A stretch of DNA of 5,072 nucleotides from CAVSWN01 sp046728115 (GTDB taxonomy: Bacteria; Acidobacteriota; Vicinamibacteria; Vicinamibacterales; CAVVIG01): assembly GCA_046728115.1 (NCBI GenBank), contig JBKPDW010000221.1:1-5072 (forward strand). Direction: 5' to 3'. Both the position numbers and the translations under genes were made by a program. Shown here in pieces: positions 1 through 5,072 of this stretch. Under the pieces are notes generated by a model. That model did no database searches. It was not told the DNA's origin and saw only the letters and a list, made by a program, of their open reading frames with translations. The stretch's first letter is position 1. Each line of letters starts with the position of its first letter.

Positions 1-68
1 GGTCGTCGACAACGGTCGAGTACACGGCTGCGAAGCACGTCCGCCGGTTGGAGCCGAATGCGGGGACT
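1..68. other. Unassigned left edge of window
   Basis: No gene can be assigned to this 68-base stretch. One plus-strand frame is open from base 3 and ends at a TGA at 81-83, just inside the 3' end of the AraC gene. It gives 26 residues ending in NAGTLRAL and could be the tail of a gene entering from the left, but other frames are also open and nothing in the peptide is recognisable. No ATG is available on the minus strand here. Confidence 0.3.
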
Positions 69-962
69 CTACGTGCGTTGTGATGTGCGCCGGAATGCCC
101 GGGGGCTCACACCGAACTCAGTCCTGAAGGCTCGATTGAAGGTGGAGAGGTCGCTGAATCCCGAATCGATCGCAATGTCGATCACCTTTCCGGATTCCGT
201 AATCAGTCTCGTCGCCGCCTCGCGCAGGCGAGCGCGCCGCACATATTGATGCGGCGTGAGGCCGGTCACACGCTCGAACGTACGAAGAAAGTGGTACGGG
301 CTGAGTCCGGCCTGTCGGGCCATCCGTTCGAGGGTCAGAGCAGCGCCAGGATAGCGATCGATCGTCCGCACCGTCCGGGCCACGCGTGCTTCGGCGTTCG
401 CCGGCACGTGCGCGCAGCCGGACGACACGCCTGCCGCCAATCTCACGGTGTGGACGGCGAGGCTCGCTGCAAGCTCGTCCCACGGCGCCCCGGGGACGCC
501 AAGAGCCCCGGCTCTTGCGCGCGCGACCAGCGGCGATAACGAAGGCAACGGCGGCAGGAACGGAGCCTTGACGAGCGCGCCCACGTCGCGGACGCCGGCA
601 TCGGCTGCAAGCCGTTCGAAGTACTCGGGCTCGTACCAGAACGCGACACAGCGATCGCCTTCGCCGTGTTCGTGCCCGCACTCGAAGCACTGGCCGTGGC
701 AGCCGAGCATCAGCGACCCAGGCGTCATCAATCCGCGACCGAGCGGCGAGCGGTACTGAAAGCTGCCCGTCAGCACAACCGCAATCGCGTAGCAGGCGTG
801 GCGTTCCTCGTACGGTCGATCGTGCGGACCCGATGTGCACAGCACGTCGGCGACCGTCCAACCGTCCCCGCGGGCGATCGTGCGCGGGATCAACTGCCCC
901 GGCGTGCCCGCCTCTCTTCGGCGCGCCAGAGCGTGCTCGAGTTCAACCGCAATTTTTGCCAA
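69..962 (-). CDS. AraC family transcriptional regulator
   Basis: This is a DNA-binding regulator of 297 aa, the usual size for an AraC/XylS protein with an N-terminal sensor domain. Residues 1 to about 170 form the sensor part, probably a cupin-like fold. It carries a cysteine/histidine cluster (C88, H89, C92, C95, H97, H99, C105) around the short motif GQCFECGHEHGEGDRC. Residues about 190-295 form the AraC DNA-binding domain. The first helix-turn-helix is near 208-230 (LTLERMARQAGLSPYHF) and the second near 258-285 (IDIAIDSGFSDLSTFNRAF), followed by the family signature FGVSPRAFR. The start is a TTG at 962: a GAGAGG ribosome binding site (968-973) lies 5 nt upstream, an in-frame TGA sits at 972-974, and no early ATG exists. 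The gene is divergent from the DUF1330 gene, with 49 bp between the start codons, so it probably regulates that gene and itself. The effector is unknown. Confidence 0.93.
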   Translation of the reverse strand: MAKIAVELEHALARRREAGTPGQLIPRTIARGDGWTVADVLCTSGPHDRPYEERHACYAIAVVLTGSFQYRSPLGRGLMTPGSLMLGCHGQCFECGHEHGEGDRCVAFWYEPEYFERLAADAGVRDVGALVKAPFLPPLPSLSPLVARARAGALGVPGAPWDELAASLAVHTVRLAAGVSSGCAHVPANAEARVARTVRTIDRYPGAALTLERMARQAGLSPYHFLRTFERVTGLTPHQYVRRARLREAATRLITESGKVIDIAIDSGFSDLSTFNRAFRTEFGVSPRAFRRTSQRT

Positions 963-1011
963 GTATGCCTCTCAGGCTGCGTTCTATAACAGTTTGCCAT
1001 GGAGAGGGCTT
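963..1011. promoter_or_regulatory. Divergent promoter region, AraC gene / DUF1330 gene
   Basis: These 49 bases separate two divergent start codons, so the promoters in both directions must overlap here or reach into the coding ends. A TATAAC box at 985-990 could be a -10 element for the plus-strand gene. On the minus strand the same spot reads TTATAG/TATAGA. No good -35 match is spaced correctly, which is common for activator-dependent promoters. The heptamer TTTGCCA occurs twice in direct orientation, at 955-961 and 993-999, and is a possible regulator half-site pair. Ribosome binding sites for both genes are visible: GAGAGG at 968-973 on the minus strand and GGAG at 1001-1004 on the plus strand. 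Function is inferred from layout. Confidence 0.45.
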
Positions 1012-1329
1012 ATGAGCGTGACTGAGAATTCCCCCAAGGCGGTCTTCTATCTCGGCAGCTACGACATCGTTGACGCAAACGCGTTTCAGAAGTACCCGCC
1101 GCTGGTCCTGGCGCTCCTCCCCAAATACGGGGGCGTTGTGCTGGCGTCCGATACGGATGCGTTTCTCGTCGAAGGGACACGGCGCGCCATGAATGCGATC
1201 ATTCGCTTTCCGTCGAAGGACGCGGCGCTCGGCCTCTACAACGACCCCGCATATCAGGAAGCCAAGCGAATTCGGCAGGCGTCGACGAGAAACATCAGCA
1301 TGGTCCTGGTCGACGAATTCGGGGTCTGA
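1012..1329 (+). CDS. DUF1330 domain-containing protein
   Basis: This is a small soluble protein of 105 aa that I recognise as a DUF1330 member, a family of about 95 residues with a dimeric alpha/beta (ferredoxin-like) barrel fold and no settled biochemical role. The family pattern runs along the whole chain. A first strand (VFYLGSYDIVD, about 11-21) is followed by a helix with the YPPLV segment (28-32). Then come the KYGG turn (38-41), a central strand with the conserved FLVEG (51-55), the IIRFPSKDAALGLYNDPAYQ block (63-82), and a final strand (ISMVLVDEF). The start at 1012 is chosen because GGAG at 1001-1004 lies 7 nt upstream and the family begins here. The open frame extends further 5' (to 835), but only across the opposite-strand AraC gene. 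It is probably monocistronic, since the next gene is convergent. It is possibly controlled by the divergent AraC regulator. Confidence 0.88.
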   Translation: MSVTENSPKAVFYLGSYDIVDANAFQKYPPLVLALLPKYGGVVLASDTDAFLVEGTRRAMNAIIRFPSKDAALGLYNDPAYQEAKRIRQASTRNISMVLVDEFGV

Positions 1330-1465
1330 GGAACCAGGCCGAAATCCGTGCAACACGGCAGGACGCTCAAGAGATGCGGTCGTCGCAAGAGCGCGATGCC
1401 ATTGCCAGCGCTTCCGGCTTAATCTGTGCGAGCTGCGCTGAAACGCTCTTTTCGCACGCCGCGCC
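1330..1465. other. Convergent intergenic spacer
   Basis: These 136 bases lie between the 3' ends of the DUF1330 gene and the permease gene. No gene is supported. Transcription from both sides should stop here, but no classical terminator with a strong stem and T-run is present. Two weak stems can be seen: CCGTG-CAA-CACGG at 1346-1358, without a T-run, and a longer imperfect one listed separately at 1426-1457. Confidence 0.6.
1426..1457 (-). terminator. Weak candidate terminator hairpin for the permease gene
   Basis: The arms GTGCGA (1426-1431) and TCGCAC (1452-1457) are perfect 6-bp inverted copies separated by 20 nt. The intervening stretch can form a further short GAGC/GCTC pairing as an alternative. 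On the plus strand the right arm is preceded by TTTT. On the minus strand no T-run follows the stem. The position is right for a convergent spacer, 8 nt beyond the permease stop codon, but the stem is short and the loop long, so this is only a candidate. Confidence 0.2.
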
Positions 1466-2467
1466 TCACGTTTCGCGCAGGGCCACGAGCGGATCCAGCC
1501 GGCTCGCGCGGTGCGCCGGAATGGAAATCGCGAGAAGGGAAACCACCGACAGGACGAGCGGGGCGCTCAAAAACGCGATCGGATCGGTGGCGCTCAAACC
1601 GTAGAGCACCGACGACATCGCGCGCCCCGCCAGCCACGACGCCGCCAACCCGAACAACACGCCGAGGATCACCAGCGTCATCCCCTGCCGCAGCACGAGC
1701 CGGCGCACTGCACCCGGCCCCGCGCCGAGCGCGATTCGCAAACCCATCTCATGCTGCCGCTGACGCACGACGTACGCGATCGTTCCGTACAGCCCCACGC
1801 TCGAGAGGCCCAGCGCCAGGACGCCAAATACCCCCAGCAGCCCCGCCCCGAGCTTCACCATCCACAGCGACTGATCGATCATCTGATCGACGGTGGCGAC
1901 GTTTTCCACAGGCACCTGAAGGTCGAGGCCTCGCACTTCGCGCTCGATTCCAGGCAGGAGCCGCGCCACATCGCCCTCGCCTCGAACGTACAGCACCATC
2001 GCCGTCGAATAATTCTGGCGCAACGGGACGTACACGAAGGGCTGACGTGCCTCGCCAATCGTCTGATACTTCACGGTCTTCACGACCCCGACGACCTCGC
2101 GCAGTGCGCCGTTGGTGTCGAGCCTGAAGTGCCGGCCGATCGGATCCTGCCTCGGCCAATACCGGTCGGCCATCGTTTCGTTGATGACCGCGACACGCAC
2201 CGCCCCTTCCCGATCCGCTTCAGTGAAATCGCGGCCCCGGAGGAGCCGAATTCCGGTCGTCGAGAAGTACCCGAGATCGACGGTGTTGACGAGCGTGAGC
2301 GGTGCGTTCGACTCGTCTCGCCGTTCGCTCTCGTCGATGAACACGCGGCGATATCCGCTCGCCCAGAGCGGCTGATTCGCCGCCCACGACACCGACTTGA
2401 CTCCAGGTATCGTCGCCCCCCCCGACGTCTCGATAGAACTGCTCGGTGCGTGGTTGGTCGTACCCAC
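1466..2467 (-). CDS. ADOP-type permease, C-terminal part in shifted frame
   Basis: This frame carries the second half of the permease. The open frame begins upstream near 2467 with a GTG, but its first 15 or so residues are an out-of-frame reading of the preceding coding sequence. Genuine family sequence starts at about 2415 with ATIPGVKSVSWAANQPLW. The second MacB-type core domain follows, with DRYWPRQDPIGRHF and VVGVVKTVKYQTIGEARQPF as typical landmarks. Three membrane helices come next, at about 205-233, 262-283 and 295-318 of this frame. The protein ends with RASRLDPLVALRET, the standard terminus of this family, at a TGA at 1466-1468. No ribosome binding site or sensible start makes it an independent gene. 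It is almost certainly the rest of the gene starting at 3932. Its intact length and motifs argue that the break is recent or artificial. Confidence 0.82.
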   Translation of the reverse strand: MGTTNHAPSSSIETSGGATIPGVKSVSWAANQPLWASGYRRVFIDESERRDESNAPLTLVNTVDLGYFSTTGIRLLRGRDFTEADREGAVRVAVINETMADRYWPRQDPIGRHFRLDTNGALREVVGVVKTVKYQTIGEARQPFVYVPLRQNYSTAMVLYVRGEGDVARLLPGIEREVRGLDLQVPVENVATVDQMIDQSLWMVKLGAGLLGVFGVLALGLSSVGLYGTIAYVVRQRQHEMGLRIALGAGPGAVRRLVLRQGMTLVILGVLFGLAASWLAGRAMSSVLYGLSATDPIAFLSAPLVLSVVSLLAISIPAHRASRLDPLVALRET

Positions 2468-3932
2468 CCTGCCCGGGGCTGATTGTCAAAACAGCCAGTG
2501 ACTTCGTGTCGTACCCGATGTCGATGGCGTACGCGTGTTGGATGCTGCGAAGGAACAGCGTCGCGACAATGAGCGAGAGGAGCGAGAGCGTGACCTGGCC
2601 GATGACGAGCGCGTCTCTCAACGAGGCGCGTCGGCCCCGCCCGCGGCGCGCCAGCGTCTCGTCGCCTTTCAATCCCGTGATCAGATCGACGCGCGAGGCT
2701 CGCATCGCCGGTACCAGCGCGAAGATCGCAGCGCTCGCCAGCGAGAGGATCAGCGTAAACAGAAGAACCTTGACGTCGATCTTCAGCTCGACGAAGTTTT
2801 GCGCGACAGCCGCCGGCCGAAACGACCAGAGCACATTCCGTCCCCACATCCCAAGCAGGACGCCGAGCGCGCCACTGACGAGACTGAGCACCAGACCCTC
2901 CGTGAGCAACTGACGCACGAGCTGCCCTCGGCTGGCACCGACCGCGAGCCGAACCGCGATCTCCCGTCGGCGTGCCATCGCCCGCGCCAGCAGCAGGTTC
3001 GCCACATTGGAACAGGCGATGAGCAACACGAGCCCGACAACCGCCATCAAGACCACGCCGCCGAACACCATCGGGCCACGCATGCCGGGAAACATCGCCG
3101 CCGCGGTGAGCGGTTCCAGCGAAACCCGCCGGCCGCTGTTTGGCTTGGGGTACTCGCGCTCCAGCGCTGCGGCAAGGCTCTCGAGATTCGCACGGGCTTG
3201 CGCCATCGTGACGCCCGGCTTCAAACGTCCCGCACCGGTCAACGCCACCGCACCCCGGTCGTGCAACCAGTCTCCAGCGCCATCCGGCGCGACCTGCGCG
3301 GCCATCATGATCGGGACCCACAGATCCGGGCCGAAGATCGACGTCACCCCCTTGAATCCGTCGGGCGCGACGCCCACGACGGTGAACACCCGCCGATTCA
3401 GCGCGATCGTCCGGCCGATGACGGCGGGATCGCCGCCAAGGCGGCGCTGCCAGAATCCATGACCGATCACCACGACTGGATCGGTCCCGGGCGTGCGGTC
3501 TTCATCGGATCTGAAGAAACGGCCGGTCGCCGGCTGGAGCCCAAGCACGTCGAAGTAGTTGCCCATCACGAGCTGCGCGAACACGCGCTCGGGCGCTTCA
3601 CCCGTGGACAAGCTGAGCGGAATCGGAAACGAGTACCCGGTGAGCTCAGCGAATGCGGTGTTCTTGTCCCGGAAGTCGGCGAGGTTGGGATAAGAGACTG
3701 GCAGCAGATTGCCGAACCCTGTGGTGTTCTTCGTGTCGAGCGTATAGAGCGCGACAAGCTCGGCGGGGCGCTCGACCGGGAGCGGATTCAGGTACAGCGT
3801 GTTGATCAGGGTGAAAATCACTGTATTCGCCCCGATACCGAGCGCGAGCGACGCCACAGCCGAGACAGTGAATGCCGGGCTCTGCATGAGCGTGCGCACG
3901 CCGTAGCGAAGATCTCGCCAAAGGTTTTCCAC
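2220..3932 (-). CDS. ADOP-type permease, N-terminal part up to the frameshift
   Basis: As the sequence stands, translation from 3932 gives 570 aa. Residues 1-503 are genuine family sequence. The last 67 or so, after the G run, are out of frame and end at a TGA at 2220-2222. The start is a GTG: the N-terminus ENLWRDLRYGVRTL fits the family, and a G-rich GGTGAG lies just upstream (3936-3941) with a short 3-nt spacer. No other start is available before an in-frame TAA at 3981-3983. Membrane helix 1 is at about 22-46 and includes the hallmark LALGIGANTVIF. The first MacB-type periplasmic domain spans about 50-285. Helices 2, 3 and 4 lie near 288-315, 343-368 and 388-411, followed by PAMRASR and the first helix of the second unit (about 441-461). 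So one complete four-helix unit plus one helix would be made even without frame correction. Confidence 0.85.
   Translation of the reverse strand: MENLWRDLRYGVRTLMQSPAFTVSAVASLALGIGANTVIFTLINTLYLNPLPVERPAELVALYTLDTKNTTGFGNLLPVSYPNLADFRDKNTAFAELTGYSFPIPLSLSTGEAPERVFAQLVMGNYFDVLGLQPATGRFFRSDEDRTPGTDPVVVIGHGFWQRRLGGDPAVIGRTIALNRRVFTVVGVAPDGFKGVTSIFGPDLWVPIMMAAQVAPDGAGDWLHDRGAVALTGAGRLKPGVTMAQARANLESLAAALEREYPKPNSGRRVSLEPLTAAAMFPGMRGPMVFGGVVLMAVVGLVLLIACSNVANLLLARAMARRREIAVRLAVGASRGQLVRQLLTEGLVLSLVSGALGVLLGMWGRNVLWSFRPAAVAQNFVELKIDVKVLLFTLILSLASAAIFALVPAMRASRVDLITGLKGDETLARRGRGRRASLRDALVIGQVTLSLLSLIVATLFLRSIQHAYAIDIGYDTKSLAVLTISPGQGGYDQPRTEQFYRDVGGGDDTWSQVGVVGGESAALGERISPRVHRRERTARRVERTAHARQHRRSRVLLDDRNSAPPGPRFH
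2416..2423 (-). repeat. G8 homopolymer tract at the frameshift
   Basis: Eight consecutive C on the plus strand (G on the coding strand) lie exactly where the permease changes frame. Upstream the frame reads R-D-V up to the tract. Downstream the conserved I-P-G-V-K-S is one base out. Removing one G (or adding two) restores a single 821- or 822-codon frame. Runs of this length are prone to sequencing error, replication slippage and polymerase slippage. Confidence 0.9.
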
Positions 3933-4023
3933 GGACTCACCCCCGGTTTCGAATAGCCATTGCCGCGAGCAGACGCGTGGTTATATTTATACATGCTATA
4001 CGATTAAATTTGGACCTGGGTTC
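3933..4023. promoter_or_regulatory. Divergent promoter/operator region, permease / TetR gene
   Basis: These 91 bases separate the permease GTG and the TetR ATG. The core at about 3981-4010 is strikingly AT-rich in a GC-rich window and is the likely site of both promoters. It holds small inverted repeats suited to a TetR dimer: TATA at 3988-3991 and 3997-4000 around a 5-nt centre, and ATTTA (3985-3989) with TAAAT (4005-4009) about a nearby centre. TATAAA on the minus strand (3986-3991) is a possible -10 box for the permease. No clear -35 boxes are visible. Autoregulation and control of the permease by the TetR protein are inferred from layout. Confidence 0.45.
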
Positions 4024-4656
4024 ATGAGCCCGCGACCGTACCGGCTCGGCCAACGCGAAACCGCCAGCCAGCAGACCCGTGCTCGAATCGTGGCCGCCGC
4101 ACTCGAGCTGCTCAGGGAGAGCGACCGCCTCACCGAGTTCTCGATCGACGCCGTCGCTCGGCGGGCGGATGTCGTCCGGATGACGGTCTACTATCAGTTC
4201 GGCGCCAGGCGGGGGCTGCTCGAGGCGCTGTTCGACGAGCTCGCAAAACGCGGACTCGTGGATCGCCTGCGCCTCGCCTACAGCCGCCCGGATCCACGCG
4301 AACGGCTCGATGCGCTCGTCGCCGCCTTTGGAGGTTTCTGGGCGTCGGACCGGCTGGTCATCCGTCGACTGCGCAGCCTGGCGGTGCACGATCCGGAGCT
4401 CGATCGGGCGCTGCGATCGCGCGACGAACTTCGTCGCGGCCACATGGGAACGCTTGCCGATCGCCTGGTTGCCAAGCGCTCCGGACGGTCGCGCCGATCA
4501 CTCGATGATGTCGTCAGCGTGCTGTTCACGCTTACGAGTTTCGAGACCTTCGACACGCTGGCTGGACCGGCACGCAGTCCCGACGAGGTCACTCCGCTCG
4601 TGCAACAACTTGCTCGCTCGGCGCTCGCCCTGACGGCGACAGCGTCGAAGGGTTGA
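4024..4656 (+). CDS. TetR family transcriptional regulator
   Basis: This is a dimeric one-component regulator of 210 aa, typical of the TetR family. The N-terminal DNA-binding domain covers about residues 17-65. Its first helix is TRARIVAAALELL (18-30), and the helix-turn-helix follows (SIDAVARRADVVRMTVYYQFG, about 40-60), with the standard YYQF ending before ARRGLLEALFDEL. The rest, about 70-205, is helical and variable. It would bind an unknown ligand and form the dimer. The ATG at 4024 is the first start in this frame; a recognisable ribosome binding site is weak (GGA at 4012-4014). The gene is divergent from the broken permease gene, which is its most likely target, as TetR proteins often repress adjacent transporter genes. 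Its 3' end faces the VOC gene with a 17-bp gap, so it is monocistronic. Confidence 0.93.
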   Translation: MSPRPYRLGQRETASQQTRARIVAAALELLRESDRLTEFSIDAVARRADVVRMTVYYQFGARRGLLEALFDELAKRGLVDRLRLAYSRPDPRERLDALVAAFGGFWASDRLVIRRLRSLAVHDPELDRALRSRDELRRGHMGTLADRLVAKRSGRSRRSLDDVVSVLFTLTSFETFDTLAGPARSPDEVTPLVQQLARSALALTATASKG

Positions 4657-4673
4657 AGCACGTTCGCGCGCGG
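4657..4673. other. Short convergent gap
   Basis: Only 17 bases separate the TetR stop codon (TGA, 4654-4656) from the VOC stop codon (TAG on the minus strand, 4674-4676). The gap is rich in alternating CG. There is no room for a terminator hairpin outside coding sequence, so termination must lie within the opposing gene or depend on factors. Confidence 0.6.
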
Positions 4674-5072
4674 CTACGTCGTCGTCTTCCAATCCTTGGG
4701 CTGTGTGAGACTGAACCAGTTGCCGGAGTTGTCCTGGAACACCGCCTCGACGCCGTAGAACTGCTCTTTTGGTTCCTGCTTGAATCGGACGCCTTTTGCC
4801 TTGAGCTCCTCGTACGTCTTTCTGCAATCGGCCGTCGCGAACGCCCCTGTGCCGAGGGCGCCCTGGCTTACCAGTTTGCGGAGCTGTGTAACCACGTCTT
4901 CGGGCATGTAGGGGCCCGGAGTCAGCGGCATCAGCGCGATTTCAAGGTCCGGCTGGCCCTTTGGACTGACGGTGAGCCAGCGGAAGCCGCCCATGCTGTT
5001 GTCGGCTCGCACTTCGAAACCGAGCTTGTTGACGTAGAAGTCGTAGGCCGCATCCTGATCGAGGACATATAC
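4674..5072 (-). CDS. VOC family (glyoxalase/bleomycin resistance fold) protein, 5'-partial
   Basis: The visible 132 residues cover nearly a whole single-domain VOC protein, and the frame stays open to the right edge. It opens with VYVLDQDAAYDFYVNKLGFEV, the typical first beta-alpha-beta module of this superfamily. Only about 5-12 N-terminal residues should be missing. An internal GTG at 5012 is not the start, because conserved sequence continues upstream of it. A second module follows with RWLTVSPKGQPDLEIALMP. The C-terminal module (KAKGVRFKQEPKEQFYGVEA, VFQDNSGNWFSLTQP) includes E44 and E109 in positions that often serve as metal ligands in VOC enzymes. The first ligand position, usually near the N-terminus, lies outside the window. 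Family members include glyoxalases, dioxygenases and antibiotic-binding proteins. The specific activity cannot be told from this sequence. The gene is convergent with the TetR gene. Confidence 0.88.
   Translation of the reverse strand, partial: VYVLDQDAAYDFYVNKLGFEVRADNSMGGFRWLTVSPKGQPDLEIALMPLTPGPYMPEDVVTQLRKLVSQGALGTGAFATADCRKTYEELKAKGVRFKQEPKEQFYGVEAVFQDNSGNWFSLTQPKDWKTTT

Larger units (their letters stand above)
1466..3932 (-). pseudogene. ADOP-type duplicated MacB/FtsX permease, frameshifted
   Basis: Taken as one gene this encodes an inner-membrane permease of 821 aa after removing one base, the normal size for ADOP proteins. It contains two tandem copies of the MacB/FtsX unit. Each has a membrane helix, an extracytoplasmic MacB-type core domain, and further helices ending in a conserved cytoplasmic motif. 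The copies match visibly: YFDVLGLQPATGRFF (127-140) mirrors YFSTTGIRLLRGRDF, and EIAVRLAVGAS (324-334) mirrors EMGLRIALGAG (728-738 in the joined protein). Related MacB proteins work with an ATPase to export peptides, lipoproteins or drugs. No ATPase gene is present here, as is typical of these 'orphan' permeases, and the substrate is unknown. The reading frame breaks at an 8-G run (2416-2423). With seven G the frames join as RDV-GGAT-IPGV. This may be a true pseudogene, a slippage-controlled gene or a sequencing error. The gene is divergent from a TetR gene. Confidence 0.85.

Noticed and set aside
118..861. Minus-strand open frame (247 codons) inside the AraC gene
   Set aside because: Arg-rich out-of-frame shadow. 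The AraC frame has both helix-turn-helix motifs and a ribosome binding site.
835..1011. 5' extension of the DUF1330 frame to an upstream ATG at 835
   Set aside because: The extension covers the opposite-strand AraC coding region, lacks family similarity, and a good ribosome binding site sits before the ATG at 1012.
1346..1358. CCGTG-CAA-CACGG hairpin after the DUF1330 gene as a terminator
   Set aside because: The stem is only 5 bp and no T-run follows, so it is not convincing as an intrinsic terminator.
1375..1387. TGCG-GTCGT-CGCA small inverted repeat in the convergent spacer
   Set aside because: Four-base arms in GC-rich DNA are expected by chance.
1511..2482. Plus-strand open frame (323 codons) antisense to the permease C-terminal half
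   Set aside because: Same charged, low-complexity composition. It lies fully opposite well conserved permease sequence and is a shadow frame.
2080..3321. Minus-strand open frame (413 codons) overlapping the permease in another frame
   Set aside because: Arg/Gly/Ala/Ser-rich reading of the same strand one base out. The real frame contains the membrane helices and family motifs.
2535..3956. Long plus-strand open frame (473 codons) antisense to the permease
   Set aside because: The translation is dominated by Arg, Glu, Asp, Gln and His with no hydrophobic core or motif, as expected from the reverse complement of a GC-rich membrane protein gene. The opposite strand has clear family motifs.
3937..4443. 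Minus-strand open frame (168 codons) opposite the TetR gene and across the intergenic region
   Set aside because: It lies antisense to a clear TetR domain and its translation shows no recognisable family. Its end merely crosses the promoter region.

Overview
The window is GC-rich bacterial chromosome without tRNA or rRNA genes, CRISPR arrays, insertion sequences or phage genes. The best clue to the host is the large permease gene. It is a duplicated MacB/FtsX-type permease of the 'ADOP' kind (acidobacterial duplicated orphan permease), a family greatly expanded in Acidobacteria. A soil acidobacterium or a similar GC-rich lineage is therefore the most likely source. This is inferred from one family and is not a phylogenetic placement.

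Five genes lie on strictly alternating strands. From left to right they are: an AraC-type regulator (minus, 69-962); a small DUF1330 protein (plus, 1012-1329); the ADOP-type permease (minus, 1466-3932); a TetR-type regulator (plus, 4024-4656); and a VOC/glyoxalase-fold protein (minus, 4674 to the right edge, N-terminus cut off). There are no operons. Two divergent intergenic regions (963-1011 and 3933-4023) carry the likely promoters and operators, and two convergent gaps (1330-1465 and 4657-4673) separate the 3' ends. Bases 1-68 hold nothing that can be assigned with confidence.

Functionally this looks like two regulator/target pairs plus one extra enzyme-like gene. The AraC protein probably controls itself and the DUF1330 gene through a 49-bp shared promoter region. 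The TetR protein probably controls itself and the permease through a 91-bp region with a conspicuous AT-rich core. These links rest on divergent layout only.

The most notable observation is that the permease gene is broken into two frames at a run of eight G (coding strand, 2416-2423). Both halves are otherwise well conserved and join perfectly if the run is seven G. This may be a sequencing error, a recent mutation or a slippage site; the sequence alone cannot decide. I found no convincing sign of a new multi-gene system.
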